DNA from: Streptomyces pristinaespiralis
GTDB taxonomy: Bacteria; Actinomycetota; Actinomycetes; Streptomycetales; Streptomycetaceae
Reading direction: 5' to 3'
Assembly (NCBI RefSeq): GCF_001278075.1
Contig: NZ_CP011340.1
Span: 3,844,001-3,908,000 of the forward strand
DNA: 64,000 nt
Below, one piece after another: positions 52,599-61,484 of the stretch. Under the pieces are notes generated by a model, which searched no databases, was not told the DNA's origin, and was given only the letters and a program-made list of their open reading frames with translations. The position numbers and the translations under genes are program-made. Numbering within the stretch: the first letter of the stretch is position 1; each line of letters begins with the position of its first letter.

Positions 52599-53978
52599 TC
52601 AGCGAGCCACCCACTCGCCCTTGTCCGGCCAGTAGTCGTACATGGGGCGGCCTTCGGCGGCACTCGTACGGAACGGCTTGCCCCCGTCGTCGACGCGGAT
52701 GCTCCCGCTCCGGTCACCGCTGCTCCAGGCGACCTCCAGGTACCAGCTGACGTCGTGCCCCTCGGTGTGCACGTCGAAGTTGAGAACCTGCGGATCGTTC
52801 GACGCCACCTTGTACGGGAAGTCCTTGGCGGGCACGGTCAGGTCGCCGTCCGTTCCCGCGACGGGTTTCGCGACCGGGCCGGCCGCATCGAGGTCGATGT
52901 CGAAGGTCTGCGGTGTGACACCGCTGCCGCACCCCTCGCCCATCGAGTACGCGTTCCACGCGAGCGCCGCGCCCCGCGCCACGGTCCGGACGTGCACGGC
53001 GTTGATGACGACCGAGTCCTCGGTCCTGCCGGTGGCGGTCAGCTGGAGATGCATCCGGCCGGCGTCGATGCCGCCGAGCACGCCGGCCCAGTGCCGGCGG
53101 TCCTGCGGGGCGGGCGGCGGAGGGACCGCGTCCGGCTTCCCGTCGAAGAGGTAGTACTGCCCGCACGGCGAGGCCCAGTTGTACGAACTCACCCCCACGC
53201 GCAGCGGCACACCACCGGTCCCGGCCGGGGCCTTGCTCTGCCGGGACGCCTGTGCGGACGGGGTCGCGCCGCGAGGGGAGGTGCTCGCGTCCGGGCTGCT
53301 GCTCGGTGAGGCGCTCGTCGAGGGTGAGGCGGAGCCGGTGACGGGGGCGGAACGGGACACGGCCCCGGTCGGCGCGACTGCTCCGGCGGGCCCTTGGGCG
53401 GAGGCTTCGGGGGCGCCGGAGTCACCGGTGTCGCTCGCGACGACCGCCACGGGGACGGCGAGCGCGACGGCGGCGGCAGCGGCGAGGGCCATGAGGAGAC
53501 GCTTGCGGCGGCTGCCCGTGCCGGGCGCGGCGGCTTCGGCGGACTCGCCGGAGGCGAGGGGAAGTTCGGGGTCCGCGGCGCCCGCGGTCCCGGCCGTCTC
53601 CGGAACGGCTGCCGGTGCGGCAGCCGTGGCCGCCTCCGGAACGGCCTCCGGTGCCCCTGCCGGGGCCGCCTCGGGAGCGGCTTCCCGTGCCGCTGCCGGG
53701 GCCGTCTCCGCTCCGGCGCGTCCGCGTCGGCGGGCCTCGTCCGCGAGGATCCACCTCCTGTGCAGATCGACCAACTCCTCGCGCTGCGCACCGCACAGCC
53801 GCGCGAGCCGTTCGACGGAGGAGAACTCGGCCGGAACAGCGTCACCGTTGCAGTAGCGGTGCAGCGTCGACGTGCTGACGTGCAGTTTGCCTGCCAGCAC
53901 CCCGTAGCTGAGTCCGGAGCGTTCCTTCAACTGACGAAGCACGGCCGCGAGCTGGTCGGCCTCCGACGTCGTCGCCAC
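52599..53978 (-). CDS. Membrane-spanning XRE-type regulator with extracytoplasmic domain
   Basis: 459 residues from GTG 53978. The N-terminal HTH is LKERSGLSYGVLAGKLHVST, then STLHRYCNGDAVP (about 16-48). An Ala/Pro/Glu repeat linker (AAPEAAPAGAPEAVPEAA) leads to one transmembrane helix (LLMALAAAAAVALAVPVAVV, near 160-180). After a Ser/Pro/Thr region comes an outer domain (about 265-459) with SSYNWASPCGQYYLFD and GEGCGSGVTPQTFDIDLD. HTH inside and sensor outside suggest a one-component membrane regulator or anchoring protein. Ligand unknown. Confidence 0.82.
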   Translation of the reverse strand: MATTSEADQLAAVLRQLKERSGLSYGVLAGKLHVSTSTLHRYCNGDAVPAEFSSVERLARLCGAQREELVDLHRRWILADEARRRGRAGAETAPAAAREAAPEAAPAGAPEAVPEAATAAAPAAVPETAGTAGAADPELPLASGESAEAAAPGTGSRRKRLLMALAAAAAVALAVPVAVVASDTGDSGAPEASAQGPAGAVAPTGAVSRSAPVTGSASPSTSASPSSSPDASTSPRGATPSAQASRQSKAPAGTGGVPLRVGVSSYNWASPCGQYYLFDGKPDAVPPPPAPQDRRHWAGVLGGIDAGRMHLQLTATGRTEDSVVINAVHVRTVARGAALAWNAYSMGEGCGSGVTPQTFDIDLDAAGPVAKPVAGTDGDLTVPAKDFPYKVASNDPQVLNFDVHTEGHDVSWYLEVAWSSGDRSGSIRVDDGGKPFRTSAAEGRPMYDYWPDKGEWVAR

Positions 53979-54183
53979 TGCTGTTCCCCCACGTCATACC
54001 GGTACCGCGTCCCGGAACGGCGTTCCAGGGAAGGGCTTTCCGCCCAGGTCAGAGTACTCGCAGGCATTCCAGCATCCCCAATGGTCCGGCGGGTGTTGCG
54101 GCCGGAATCCGCCCCTCGACAACCTGTTGTCACGCCGCAAGGCACCGACAGAGAACGACCTTCCAACGGGGAGAACGACCACC

Positions 54184-54927
54184 ATGCGCACCAACCTGAT
54201 CCGCTCCACCGCCGTCGCCGCCACCGCCCTGATCGCGGCCCTCTCGCTCACCGCCTGCCAGAGCGACGACGGTGCCCGGGACGAGGGCGCGGCCCCCTCC
54301 ACGAGTGCTCCCGCCGCCCAGAAGCCGGCCCCGGACCCGACCGCGACCCCCGCCTCCGACCCGGCCGCGTCTGCGAACCCGCCGGCCGACAAGCCGGCCG
54401 GGAACGGCAACGGCAAGGGCAGCAGCGGAGGCTCGGCCGGCACCGGTGGCACCGGCGGTGCCGCTGCAGGCTCCGGCGGCGGCACCGAGGACGCGGGCCC
54501 GGTCATGACCGCCTGCGGCGCGGACGTGAAGGTCACCTACAGCACCGTGCGGCGTCCCATCAACCACGCGCTGCTCACCATGACCAACACGGGCTCCGAG
54601 CCGTGCAACGCGTACCACGCGCCGCTGCTCCGCTTCGACGACGGGCAGGCGGCCACCGCCGTCAACTCCGGCAGCAGGCCGCAGGCCGTCGTCACCATCG
54701 CCCCGGGCGAGTCCGCCTACGCCTCGATCATGCTGGCGGCGGCGGACGGCAGCGGGACCGACGGCCGCACGGCCGCGAAGCTCGCCGTGAGCTTCGCGCC
54801 GCGCAGCGGGTCCGGCTCGACCGACGCCGCACCGGCCGTGATCAGCCTGCCGGCCGACACCTACACCGACACCAGCACGAACGTCACCTACTGGCAGAGC
54901 ACGATGGACGACGCCCTCATGTACTGA
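54184..54927 (+). CDS. DUF4232 lipoprotein
   Basis: 247 residues from ATG 54184 with GGGGAGAACGACC upstream. Lipobox LTAC ends the signal peptide. A Pro/Ala/Gly linker rich in GGTGG is followed by DUF4232: MTACGADVKVTYSTVRRPIN, LTMTNTGSEPCNAYHAPLLR, VTIAPGESAYASIML. The cysteine pair C-x-A...EPC is typical. Function unknown; a surface protein. Divergent from the membrane XRE gene across about 205 bases, so they may be linked by regulation. Confidence 0.86.
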   Translation: MRTNLIRSTAVAATALIAALSLTACQSDDGARDEGAAPSTSAPAAQKPAPDPTATPASDPAASANPPADKPAGNGNGKGSSGGSAGTGGTGGAAAGSGGGTEDAGPVMTACGADVKVTYSTVRRPINHALLTMTNTGSEPCNAYHAPLLRFDDGQAATAVNSGSRPQAVVTIAPGESAYASIMLAAADGSGTDGRTAAKLAVSFAPRSGSGSTDAAPAVISLPADTYTDTSTNVTYWQSTMDDALMY

Positions 54928-54970
54928 TCAAGGACGACCGGGCCGCTCCGGACAGCCGGGGCGGTTCCGG

Positions 54971-55240
54971 TCACCGGATCTCGTGCGACGGCCGGCCTGC
55001 CGCGTCGTCGATCTCCCCGTGCGCCTTCTGAAGGAGCTGGGAAGCGAGGTCCATCAGCGCACGGGCACCGGCGATCTCCTCGCCGACGAGGAGTTGCGGC
55101 TGGTCGGAGTGGTGCCGATTAGCGTTTCCGTGTCCGCGGTACTCCGTCCCGTCGCCGAGCCTCACCATGGCGGCCGCCCTGGTCCGGTCGCCCTCCTCCT
55201 TGAACTCCATCTCTATGTGCCATCCGACGAGTGTCTGCAT
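54971..55240 (-). CDS. DUF1876 (dsRBD-like fold) protein
   Basis: 89 residues: GWHIEMEFKEEGDRTRAAAM, VRLGDGTEYRGHGNANRHHS, and a C-terminal helix (EEIAGARALMDLASQLLQKA). This is the full-length actinobacterial DUF1876 pattern. Function is unknown. It converges with the DUF4232 gene; the 43 bases between can fold into an imperfect hairpin. Confidence 0.85.
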   Translation of the reverse strand: MQTLVGWHIEMEFKEEGDRTRAAAMVRLGDGTEYRGHGNANRHHSDQPQLLVGEEIAGARALMDLASQLLQKAHGEIDDAAGRPSHEIR

Positions 55241-55439
55241 GACGGTTCACCTCCAGCGGTACCCCTTCAAGGGTGCGCCGCGCGGTCCCCGAACGCGAGC
55301 GCGCGTCGGGGGCGGCGGCCGGCCGGCACGGCGTGCGCTTCCTGCCGGTGGGGCCGGCCCCCGCCCGGGGGTGCACCTGGTGACACCCTCGGCCCGGGGG
55401 TGCGTCGGCTGCCCCCGGCGACGCCGCCTCCGTAGCGTC

Positions 55440-56935
55440 ATGCGCATGTCGAAAGCAACCGTCGTGATCGCCGCCGTCACCGCCCTCGCGGCCGGTGTCC
55501 TGACCGGGAGCGGCGCCACCGCCGGCCCGCCGCCCGGCCCTCCCCCGTCGTCCGCACGGCGGACGGCGCCGTACGCGGCACACTGACCGAGGCCGCCCGC
55601 GTCTTCCAGGGCATCCCCTACGCCGCCCCGCCCACGCGCTGGGAGTCGCCCCGGCCCGCGCCTGCCTGGCGCGGCGTACGGGACGCCACGGAGCCGGGCG
55701 CGGCGTGCGCGCAGTCCGGCGCCGTCCCGGTCAAGGGCCCGAGGAGCGACGCGGAGGACTGCCTCTTCGTCGACGTCACGACCCCGCGCGCCACGGCACC
55801 CGCGCCCCGTCCGGTGATGGTCTGGCTGCACGGCGGGGACCATGAGGACGGTGAGGGGGCGATGTACGGGGCGCAGCGCCTCGCGGCGGGCGGCGACGTC
55901 GTCGTCGTGACGGTCAACTACCGGCTCGGGGCGCTCGGATACCTGGGCGACGGCAACTTCGGTCTCCAGGACCAGCAGGCCGCCCTGCGCTGGGTCCGGG
56001 CGAACGCGGCGGCCTTCGGCGGCGACCCGGGCAAGGTGACGCTGTTCGGCGAGTCGGCCGGAGCCCGCAGCGTCTGCGCCCATCTGGTCTCGCCAGCGTC
56101 GGCGGGCCTGTTCCACCGGGCGGTCCTGCAGAGCGGTCCGTGCCTGGACGACGAGACCCTGGTCCGCACGGAGGCCCTGCGGCACGCGCGGCGCCTGGCG
56201 GGGAAGTTCGACAGGCCGCTGCGCGCGGTGACGGCGGCGGAGCTGGTGGCGGCCGACGACGAGGAGACGCGTTACGGCCCTGTCTACGGGACCGCGCTGC
56301 TGCCCGATACCCCGCGCGAGGCGTTCGCGTCCGGCCGTTTCCACCGCGTGCCCGTGCTGCACGGCATCAACCGCGACGAGGAGACGTTCCGCGTCTACGG
56401 TCTGGAGCTGTCCCGGCAGCGGCTCCTCGACGAGAGCGACTTCCGTGCGTACGTGACCGGCCTCTACGGCGCAAAGGTCGCAAAGAGGGCTCTCGCGCGG
56501 TATCCGGCGAGCGCGTACGGCGGCTCGTACGCGCGGGCGCTCGCGGCGGCCATGACGGACGCCGTCTGGGGACGCCCGGCGATCGCCACCAACGAGGCGC
56601 TGGGAGCGCGGACGACCACGTACGCCTACGAGTTCTCCGAGCAGGACAACCCGTGGTTCAAGGATCTCCCGCCGGCGAGCTTCCCGGTGGGCGCCCCGCA
56701 CCTCGCCGAACTGCCCTATCTGTTCGACCTGGCCTGGTCCGAGCCGCTGACGGCGGAGCAGCGGCGCCTGTCCGGCGCGCTGACCGGAATCTGGTCGGAC
56801 TTCGCGCGCACCGGCCGCGCCCCGTGGCAGCCGTACTCGCCGGACGCGCCGCACACGGCGAGCATCTCCTCCGAGGGCGTCCGCCCCACGGACCTGGCGA
56901 AGGAGCACAACCACTGTTTCTGGAAGGGCCTTTGA
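55440..56935 (+). pseudogene. Type B carboxylesterase, frameshifted after the signal peptide
   Basis: ATG 55440 gives a signal peptide (MSKATVVIAAVTALAAGVLT, from 55446) that runs to a stop at 55584. The catalytic domain continues in another frame from about 55550: VVRTADGAVRGTLTEAARVF, EDCLFVDV, WLHGGDHEDGEG, the nucleophile GESAGAR near 56049, GINRDEE and the C-terminal HNHCFWKGL, all intact and in one frame to 56935. A one-base loss in CCCTCCCCCG at about 55536-55545 explains the change. It is either a recent mutation, a sequencing error, or programmed slippage. If real, the exported enzyme is lost. Confidence 0.75.
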
Positions 56936-56971
56936 GGCTCCCCGCTCCGCCGGGACTTACCCGGAAGTCAC

Positions 56972-56987
56972 ATTGGTCTATACCTTG
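56972..56987. promoter_or_regulatory. DasR-type (dre) operator before the chitinase gene
   Basis: ATTGGTCTATACCTTG fits the published dre pattern ACTGGTCTAGACCACT at 11 or 12 of 16 positions, including the TGGTCTA core and ACC. It overlaps a TTGACT -35-like box (56985-56990), as expected for repression by the GlcNAc-responsive regulator DasR. Streptomyces chitinase genes are known DasR targets. Confidence 0.6.
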
Positions 56988-57097
56988 ACTCGATCACGTC
57001 AATCACGCTTGAGTGTGCGCACAGCCCCCCACCGCGGCCGCGCCCGGAGAGCAACTACCGCTCCGGGCCGAGCCGTTGCGCTCAAAGGAGTGATCGA

Positions 57098-57985
57098 GTG
57101 CTGAGAACCCGCCTCATGGCACTGCTGACCGCCGTCCTCATGGCCACCGGTCTGGCCGTCGCCCTGACACCCTCCGCGTCCGCCGCCGGCCCGTGCGACA
57201 CCGCCACGGACTGGCGACAGGGCGCCTGGTACACGGCTGGCAACGTTGTCAGGTACAACGGCTCCTACTACATCGCCGAGCACGACAACCCGGGCTACAG
57301 CCCGACGATCAGCACCTGGTACTGGGACCCGTACACCTGCAGCGGCGGCGGCACCCCGTCCCCGTCCGGCTTCGTGGTCAGCGAGTCGCAGTTCAACCAG
57401 ATGTTCCCGAACCGGAATCCCTTCTACACCTACAGCGGTCTCACCGCGGCCCTGAGCGCCTACCCGGGCTTCGCCAACACCGGCAGCGACACGGTGAAGA
57501 AGCAGGAGGCGGCGGCGTTCCTCGCCAACGTCAGCCACGAGACCGGCGGCCTGGTCCACGTCGTCGAGCAGAACACCGCCAACTACCCGCACTACTGCGA
57601 CTGGAGCCAGCCCTACGGCTGCCCGGCCGGACAGGCCGCCTACTACGGCCGCGGCCCGATCCAGCTCAGCTGGAACTTCAACTACAAGGCCGCGGGCGAC
57701 GCACTCGGCATCGACCTGCTGAACAACCCCTGGCGGGTCGAGCGTGAGGCGGCCGTGGCCTGGAAGACCGGCCTCTGGTACTGGAACACCCAGAGCGGTC
57801 CGGGCACGATGACCGGTCACAACGCCATGGTCAACCAGGCGGGCTTCGGTCACACCATCCGCTCGATCAACGGCTCCCTGGAGTGCGACGGCAAGAACCC
57901 GGCGCAGGTCCAGAGCCGGGTGACCAAGTACCAGCAGTTCACGCAGATCCTGGGCGTGCCGACCGGCTCCAACCTCTACTGCTGA
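57098..57985 (+). CDS. Secreted GH19 chitinase with chitin-binding module
   Basis: 295 residues from GTG 57098, with AAAGGAG seven bases upstream. Signal peptide to about residue 29 (PSASAA). A CBM5/12-type module follows (CDTATDWRQGAWYTAGNVVR to WYWDPYTC), then a Gly/Pro/Ser linker and the GH19 domain: SESQFNQMFPNRNPFYTYSG, catalytic Glu in NVSHETGGLVH, and GRGPIQLSWNFNY. It hydrolyses chitin outside the cell. A strong hairpin follows, so it is a single-gene unit, probably under DasR. Confidence 0.93.
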   Translation: MLRTRLMALLTAVLMATGLAVALTPSASAAGPCDTATDWRQGAWYTAGNVVRYNGSYYIAEHDNPGYSPTISTWYWDPYTCSGGGTPSPSGFVVSESQFNQMFPNRNPFYTYSGLTAALSAYPGFANTGSDTVKKQEAAAFLANVSHETGGLVHVVEQNTANYPHYCDWSQPYGCPAGQAAYYGRGPIQLSWNFNYKAAGDALGIDLLNNPWRVEREAAVAWKTGLWYWNTQSGPGTMTGHNAMVNQAGFGHTIRSINGSLECDGKNPAQVQSRVTKYQQFTQILGVPTGSNLYC

Positions 57986-58005
57986 GCCGCCGGACCTCTT
58001 GAACG

Positions 58006-58044
58006 GGCCGCGGACCGGGGAGACGACGTCCCCCGGCCGCGGCC
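58006..58044 (+). terminator. Terminator after the chitinase gene
   Basis: GGCCGCGGACCGGGG (58006-58020) pairs with CCCCGGCCGCGGCC (58031-58044) with one bulge. It begins 21 bases past the chitinase stop. Confidence 0.6.
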
Positions 58045-58187
58045 GCACCATGTCGCGGGCCTTCGACCGCACAGATCCGGCCGAAACCTTGCGCGCAGGC
58101 AGCCCCCACGATCTTCTCCCCGTCCTCCGGGGTCGAGAGGCACTCGGGACAACCGGGCGCCGACCCACGGGGTTGAGGAGGGGAACG

Positions 58188-60962
58188 TTGATACGTGCCC
58201 GGAGGATATGGGCCACCGCGACAGCGGTGCTCATGGCGGTGGGGGCGGCGCCGGCAGCGGCGCAGGCCGCCCAGCCGCCCCAGGTTCGCCCCGCCACGGC
58301 GGCGAACGACAACGACGGTCTGCCGCCCGGCTGGCGGATCGTCCAGGAGGACGGACGGAGCGCACTGGAGTGGCGCTCACCGCGTCCGGTGCCGGCGGGC
58401 GACGCCCGCGTCGAGTTCCACGCGAACGACAAGGTCGTCGGCGTGCCCGAGGCCGGCAAGGACGGACGGACCTTCCGCCTGCCCCTCGACGACGCCCGGA
58501 CGACGGACCCGGCGGACCTGAGGGACCTGAGCGTGCTGGCGGGCGGCCGCCGCCTCGACCGGGAACCCGGCCGCGCCTCCGACGCCCGCGGGACCGCGCC
58601 GACCGCGAAGCGGCCCGTCCGGCTCCCGGCCGGCCCGGTCGACCCGGGCAGGCCGGGCACCTACCGCACCACCACCGGGGAGTACACGCTCGACCCGGTC
58701 CGCCTGCCCGGCTTCCCGGCCCCGGTCGAGATGCGCGCCGTGGTGGTCGCACCCAAGGGCGCCCCCGGCAAGCGCCCCCTCGCGCTGTTCCTGCACGGCC
58801 GCCACGCCACCTGCTACGTCCCGGGCGACGAGGACGGGGTGACGATCGACTGGCCCTGCGCCAAGGACGCGAAGCCGATCCCGAGCCACCGCGGCTATCT
58901 GCGCGACCAGGAGCTGCTGGCCTCCCAGGGCTATGTGACCGTGTCGATCTCCGCGAACGGCGTCAACGGCCAGGACTGGAACGCCGAGGACGGCGGCGCA
59001 CAGGCGCGCTCGTCCCTGGTCCGCTCGCACCTGGCCCGCTGGGCGGACTGGGCCGCGAAGCCCGCCACCGCCCCCGGCCCGGTGCGCGAGGCCCCGAAGG
59101 CCGACCTGTCCCGCGTCCTGCTCGTCGGCCACTCACGCGGCGGCGAGGGCGTCAACCGCGCGGCCATGGACAGCCTGTATCCGCCGGCCCCCGCCCAGGA
59201 CGGCTACCGCGACAAGGTGCGCTGGCACATCCGCGGGACCGTGCTCATCGGCCCGACGATCTTCGGCCACAACCCTGTCCCCGACGTCCCGTCGCTGACC
59301 ATCCTGCCCGGCTGCGACGGCGACGTCTCCGACCTCCAGGGCCAGGTGTACGCCGACGGCACGCGCGGCGTCAGCCGGGGCAAGGCCCTGCACAGCGCGG
59401 TCTACATGGTCGGCGCGAACCACAACTACTTCAACAGCGAGTGGACCCCGGGCCAGGCCCAGGCCCCCGCCGACGACGACTTCTGGTCCGACCCCGAGCA
59501 GCCGGACCCGGTGTGCTCGCCGGGGACCGCGACCCGGCTGACCGCCGACCAGCAGCACCGGGCCGGCGCCACCTACATCGCCGCCGCCGCGCGGCTGTTC
59601 GTCGCCGGTGACGACCGGGTGCGTCAACTGCTCGACGGCACCGGCCGCCGGGCCCCCTCCGCCGATCCCGCCCGGGTACTGACCCACGCCGTCGGCGCGA
59701 ACCGCGGCGCCGGGTTCCTCCCCGACGGCTCCGTGACCGTGACCGGCGCCCGGCTGTGCGACGCCATAGACCCGAAGGCCCCCTGCCTGAACTCGGAGAC
59801 GGGCTCCTCGCCGCACTTCGCGCACTGGCAGCCCGAGCACGAGACCGGCCGCCGCGCGGTGGCGCTGGACTGGTCGGCGCCGGGCTCGACGGCGACCGTG
59901 CGGCCCGCGAAGCCGCTCTCCCTCAAGGATGCCGACAGCCTCGCTCTCCGCGTCTTCGTGCCGCCCAACACCACCGGGACGCGGCTGGACGTGTCCGTCA
60001 CCGACTCCTCCGGCAAACGGGCGAAGCTCGGCACCGTCCGGGTGGACGGACTGCCGGGCAGCGACCGCACGGCCTCCTACTGGGCCCACGAGGTGCGCGT
60101 ACCCCTCACCGCCGCCGCCCGCGCCGGCCTCGATCTGCGCCGGGTCGCCGCCCTGGAACTGACCCCGCGCACCGGCTCCGGCAAGGCGTGGCTGATGGAC
60201 GCGTGGGCATGGAGCCCCGGCACCTCCGTGGTGCGCGAGGCTCCGCTGACCCGGGTCGACATCGGCCGTCTGAAGGTCAAGGAGGGCGACTCGGGCGTCC
60301 GCACGTACCAGGTGCCCGTACGGGTGTCCGGCAAGGGCAGCGGCACGGTGCGGCTGTACGTGCTCGACCCGATCACCGGAGAGGCGAAGGACCGGCTGGT
60401 GACGGTCCGGCCGGGCGGCACCGTGGAGGTGCCGGTTCGGGTGGAGGGCAACACGCGGTTCGCCTGGGACACCTCCCACGACGTGCTCGTGAAGGCGGTC
60501 CGCGGGACCGTCGTCGGCTCCCACAGCGGCGGGGTCACCGCCGAGAACGACGACCCGGAGCCCCAGGTCACCGTGAAGCCGGTCGCCGACGAGGTGACCG
60601 AGGGGCAGACCCTGAAGTGGCGGGTCGCCCTGTCCGAGCCGGCCGACGCCGAGATCTACACCTCGATCCAGTTGGTGTCCGTCGCCGGCGGCCCCGAGCT
60701 GTCCACCAAGGACGTCGACGAGCAGTGGCTCCTGGAGAACCTGATCGGCGAAGTCCCCGCCGGTGAGGTCCCGCTGTCCCAGCTGGACCATCCGTTCCTG
60801 TGGGTCCCGGTACCGGCCGGCAGCACCGGCGTGGACGTCACCGTACCCACGGTCGCCGACGAAGCAACCGAGCCGGCGGAGTACGTGGGCATCCAGCCCG
60901 GCGACGACGAGGGCGCGCCGCAGGGCCCTGTCCTCAAGGGCACGGTGCTCGACGCGCCGTAG
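58188..60962 (+). CDS. Large secreted alpha/beta-hydrolase with C-terminal beta domains
   Basis: About 924 residues. I choose the TTG at 58188 because GAGGAGGGG lies just upstream and a signal peptide follows at once (RIWATATAVLMAVGAAPAAA). In-frame upstream ATGs would bury it. The hydrolase core has LALFLHGRHATCYV (oxyanion region), the nucleophile motif VGHSRGGEGVNRAA near residue 315 and a late histidine in GANHNYFNSEW. The last 270 residues contain two Calx-beta-like modules (VKEGDSGVRTYQVPVRVSG and DEVTEGQTLKWRVALSEP). Substrate unknown; lipase/esterase is plausible. Confidence 0.8.
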   Translation: MIRARRIWATATAVLMAVGAAPAAAQAAQPPQVRPATAANDNDGLPPGWRIVQEDGRSALEWRSPRPVPAGDARVEFHANDKVVGVPEAGKDGRTFRLPLDDARTTDPADLRDLSVLAGGRRLDREPGRASDARGTAPTAKRPVRLPAGPVDPGRPGTYRTTTGEYTLDPVRLPGFPAPVEMRAVVVAPKGAPGKRPLALFLHGRHATCYVPGDEDGVTIDWPCAKDAKPIPSHRGYLRDQELLASQGYVTVSISANGVNGQDWNAEDGGAQARSSLVRSHLARWADWAAKPATAPGPVREAPKADLSRVLLVGHSRGGEGVNRAAMDSLYPPAPAQDGYRDKVRWHIRGTVLIGPTIFGHNPVPDVPSLTILPGCDGDVSDLQGQVYADGTRGVSRGKALHSAVYMVGANHNYFNSEWTPGQAQAPADDDFWSDPEQPDPVCSPGTATRLTADQQHRAGATYIAAAARLFVAGDDRVRQLLDGTGRRAPSADPARVLTHAVGANRGAGFLPDGSVTVTGARLCDAIDPKAPCLNSETGSSPHFAHWQPEHETGRRAVALDWSAPGSTATVRPAKPLSLKDADSLALRVFVPPNTTGTRLDVSVTDSSGKRAKLGTVRVDGLPGSDRTASYWAHEVRVPLTAAARAGLDLRRVAALELTPRTGSGKAWLMDAWAWSPGTSVVREAPLTRVDIGRLKVKEGDSGVRTYQVPVRVSGKGSGTVRLYVLDPITGEAKDRLVTVRPGGTVEVPVRVEGNTRFAWDTSHDVLVKAVRGTVVGSHSGGVTAENDDPEPQVTVKPVADEVTEGQTLKWRVALSEPADAEIYTSIQLVSVAGGPELSTKDVDEQWLLENLIGEVPAGEVPLSQLDHPFLWVPVPAGSTGVDVTVPTVADEATEPAEYVGIQPGDDEGAPQGPVLKGTVLDAP

Positions 60963-60972
60963 GACGCCCGGT

Positions 60973-61425
60973 TCACGGCCGCGCGAACTCGCACCACACC
61001 ACCTTGCCGGGTTCGCGCGGCCCGATCCCCCACCGGTCGGCCAGCGCCGCCACCAGCAGCAGGCCGCGCCCCGACTCGTCGTCCGGGTCGCGAAGACACG
61101 GCTTCCCGTCGCCGCTGTCGTGCACCTCGACGCGCAGCGTCCCGTCCTCCGTGAGCCGCAACCGCAGCAGATACCCGCGGCCGGGCGGCACACCGTGCAC
61201 CAGAGCGTTCGTCGCGAGCTCGCTCACGCAGAGCGTGACGTCGTCGGCCTGCGCGTCCCAGTCCCACGCCGTGAGCGCCTCGCGCGTGAACTCCCGTGCC
61301 AGGCACACGGATCGCCGCTCCCGGCGGCAGAACAGTTCGCGCAGGTCCTCGTGTTGCATCGTCTTGTCCACGGGACGAGCGTCGTGGCGTGTGACCGGGC
61401 GGCAGGACTCCGTCCACCCGTACAT
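60973..61425 (-). CDS. RsbW-like ATP-binding protein (HATPase_c)
   Basis: Up to 150 residues. GHKL ATPase motifs: N-box VSELATNALVHG, G1-box VHDSGDGKP and GRGLLLVAALADRW. Such stand-alone ATPases act as anti-sigma kinases or unknown regulators in Streptomyces and usually sit next to XRE-DUF397 pairs, as here. Starts possible at ATG 61425 (AAAGGA two bases away), GTG 61371 or ATG 61359; the conserved part begins near REFTREALTAW, so the start is uncertain. Divergent from the XRE gene. Confidence 0.82.
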   Translation of the reverse strand: MYGWTESCRPVTRHDARPVDKTMQHEDLRELFCRRERRSVCLAREFTREALTAWDWDAQADDVTLCVSELATNALVHGVPPGRGYLLRLRLTEDGTLRVEVHDSGDGKPCLRDPDDESGRGLLLVAALADRWGIGPREPGKVVWCEFARP

Positions 61426-61484
61426 TTCCTTTGTACGGGCGGTGGAGGCGTAACGTACGGGGCTGCCTGGGGAGTTGGTCAGAT

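Noticed and set aside
58053..58187. Upstream in-frame ATG (58053) as the start of the large hydrolase
   Set aside because: It would put 45 unrelated residues before the signal peptide, and has no ribosome site comparable to that before TTG 58188.
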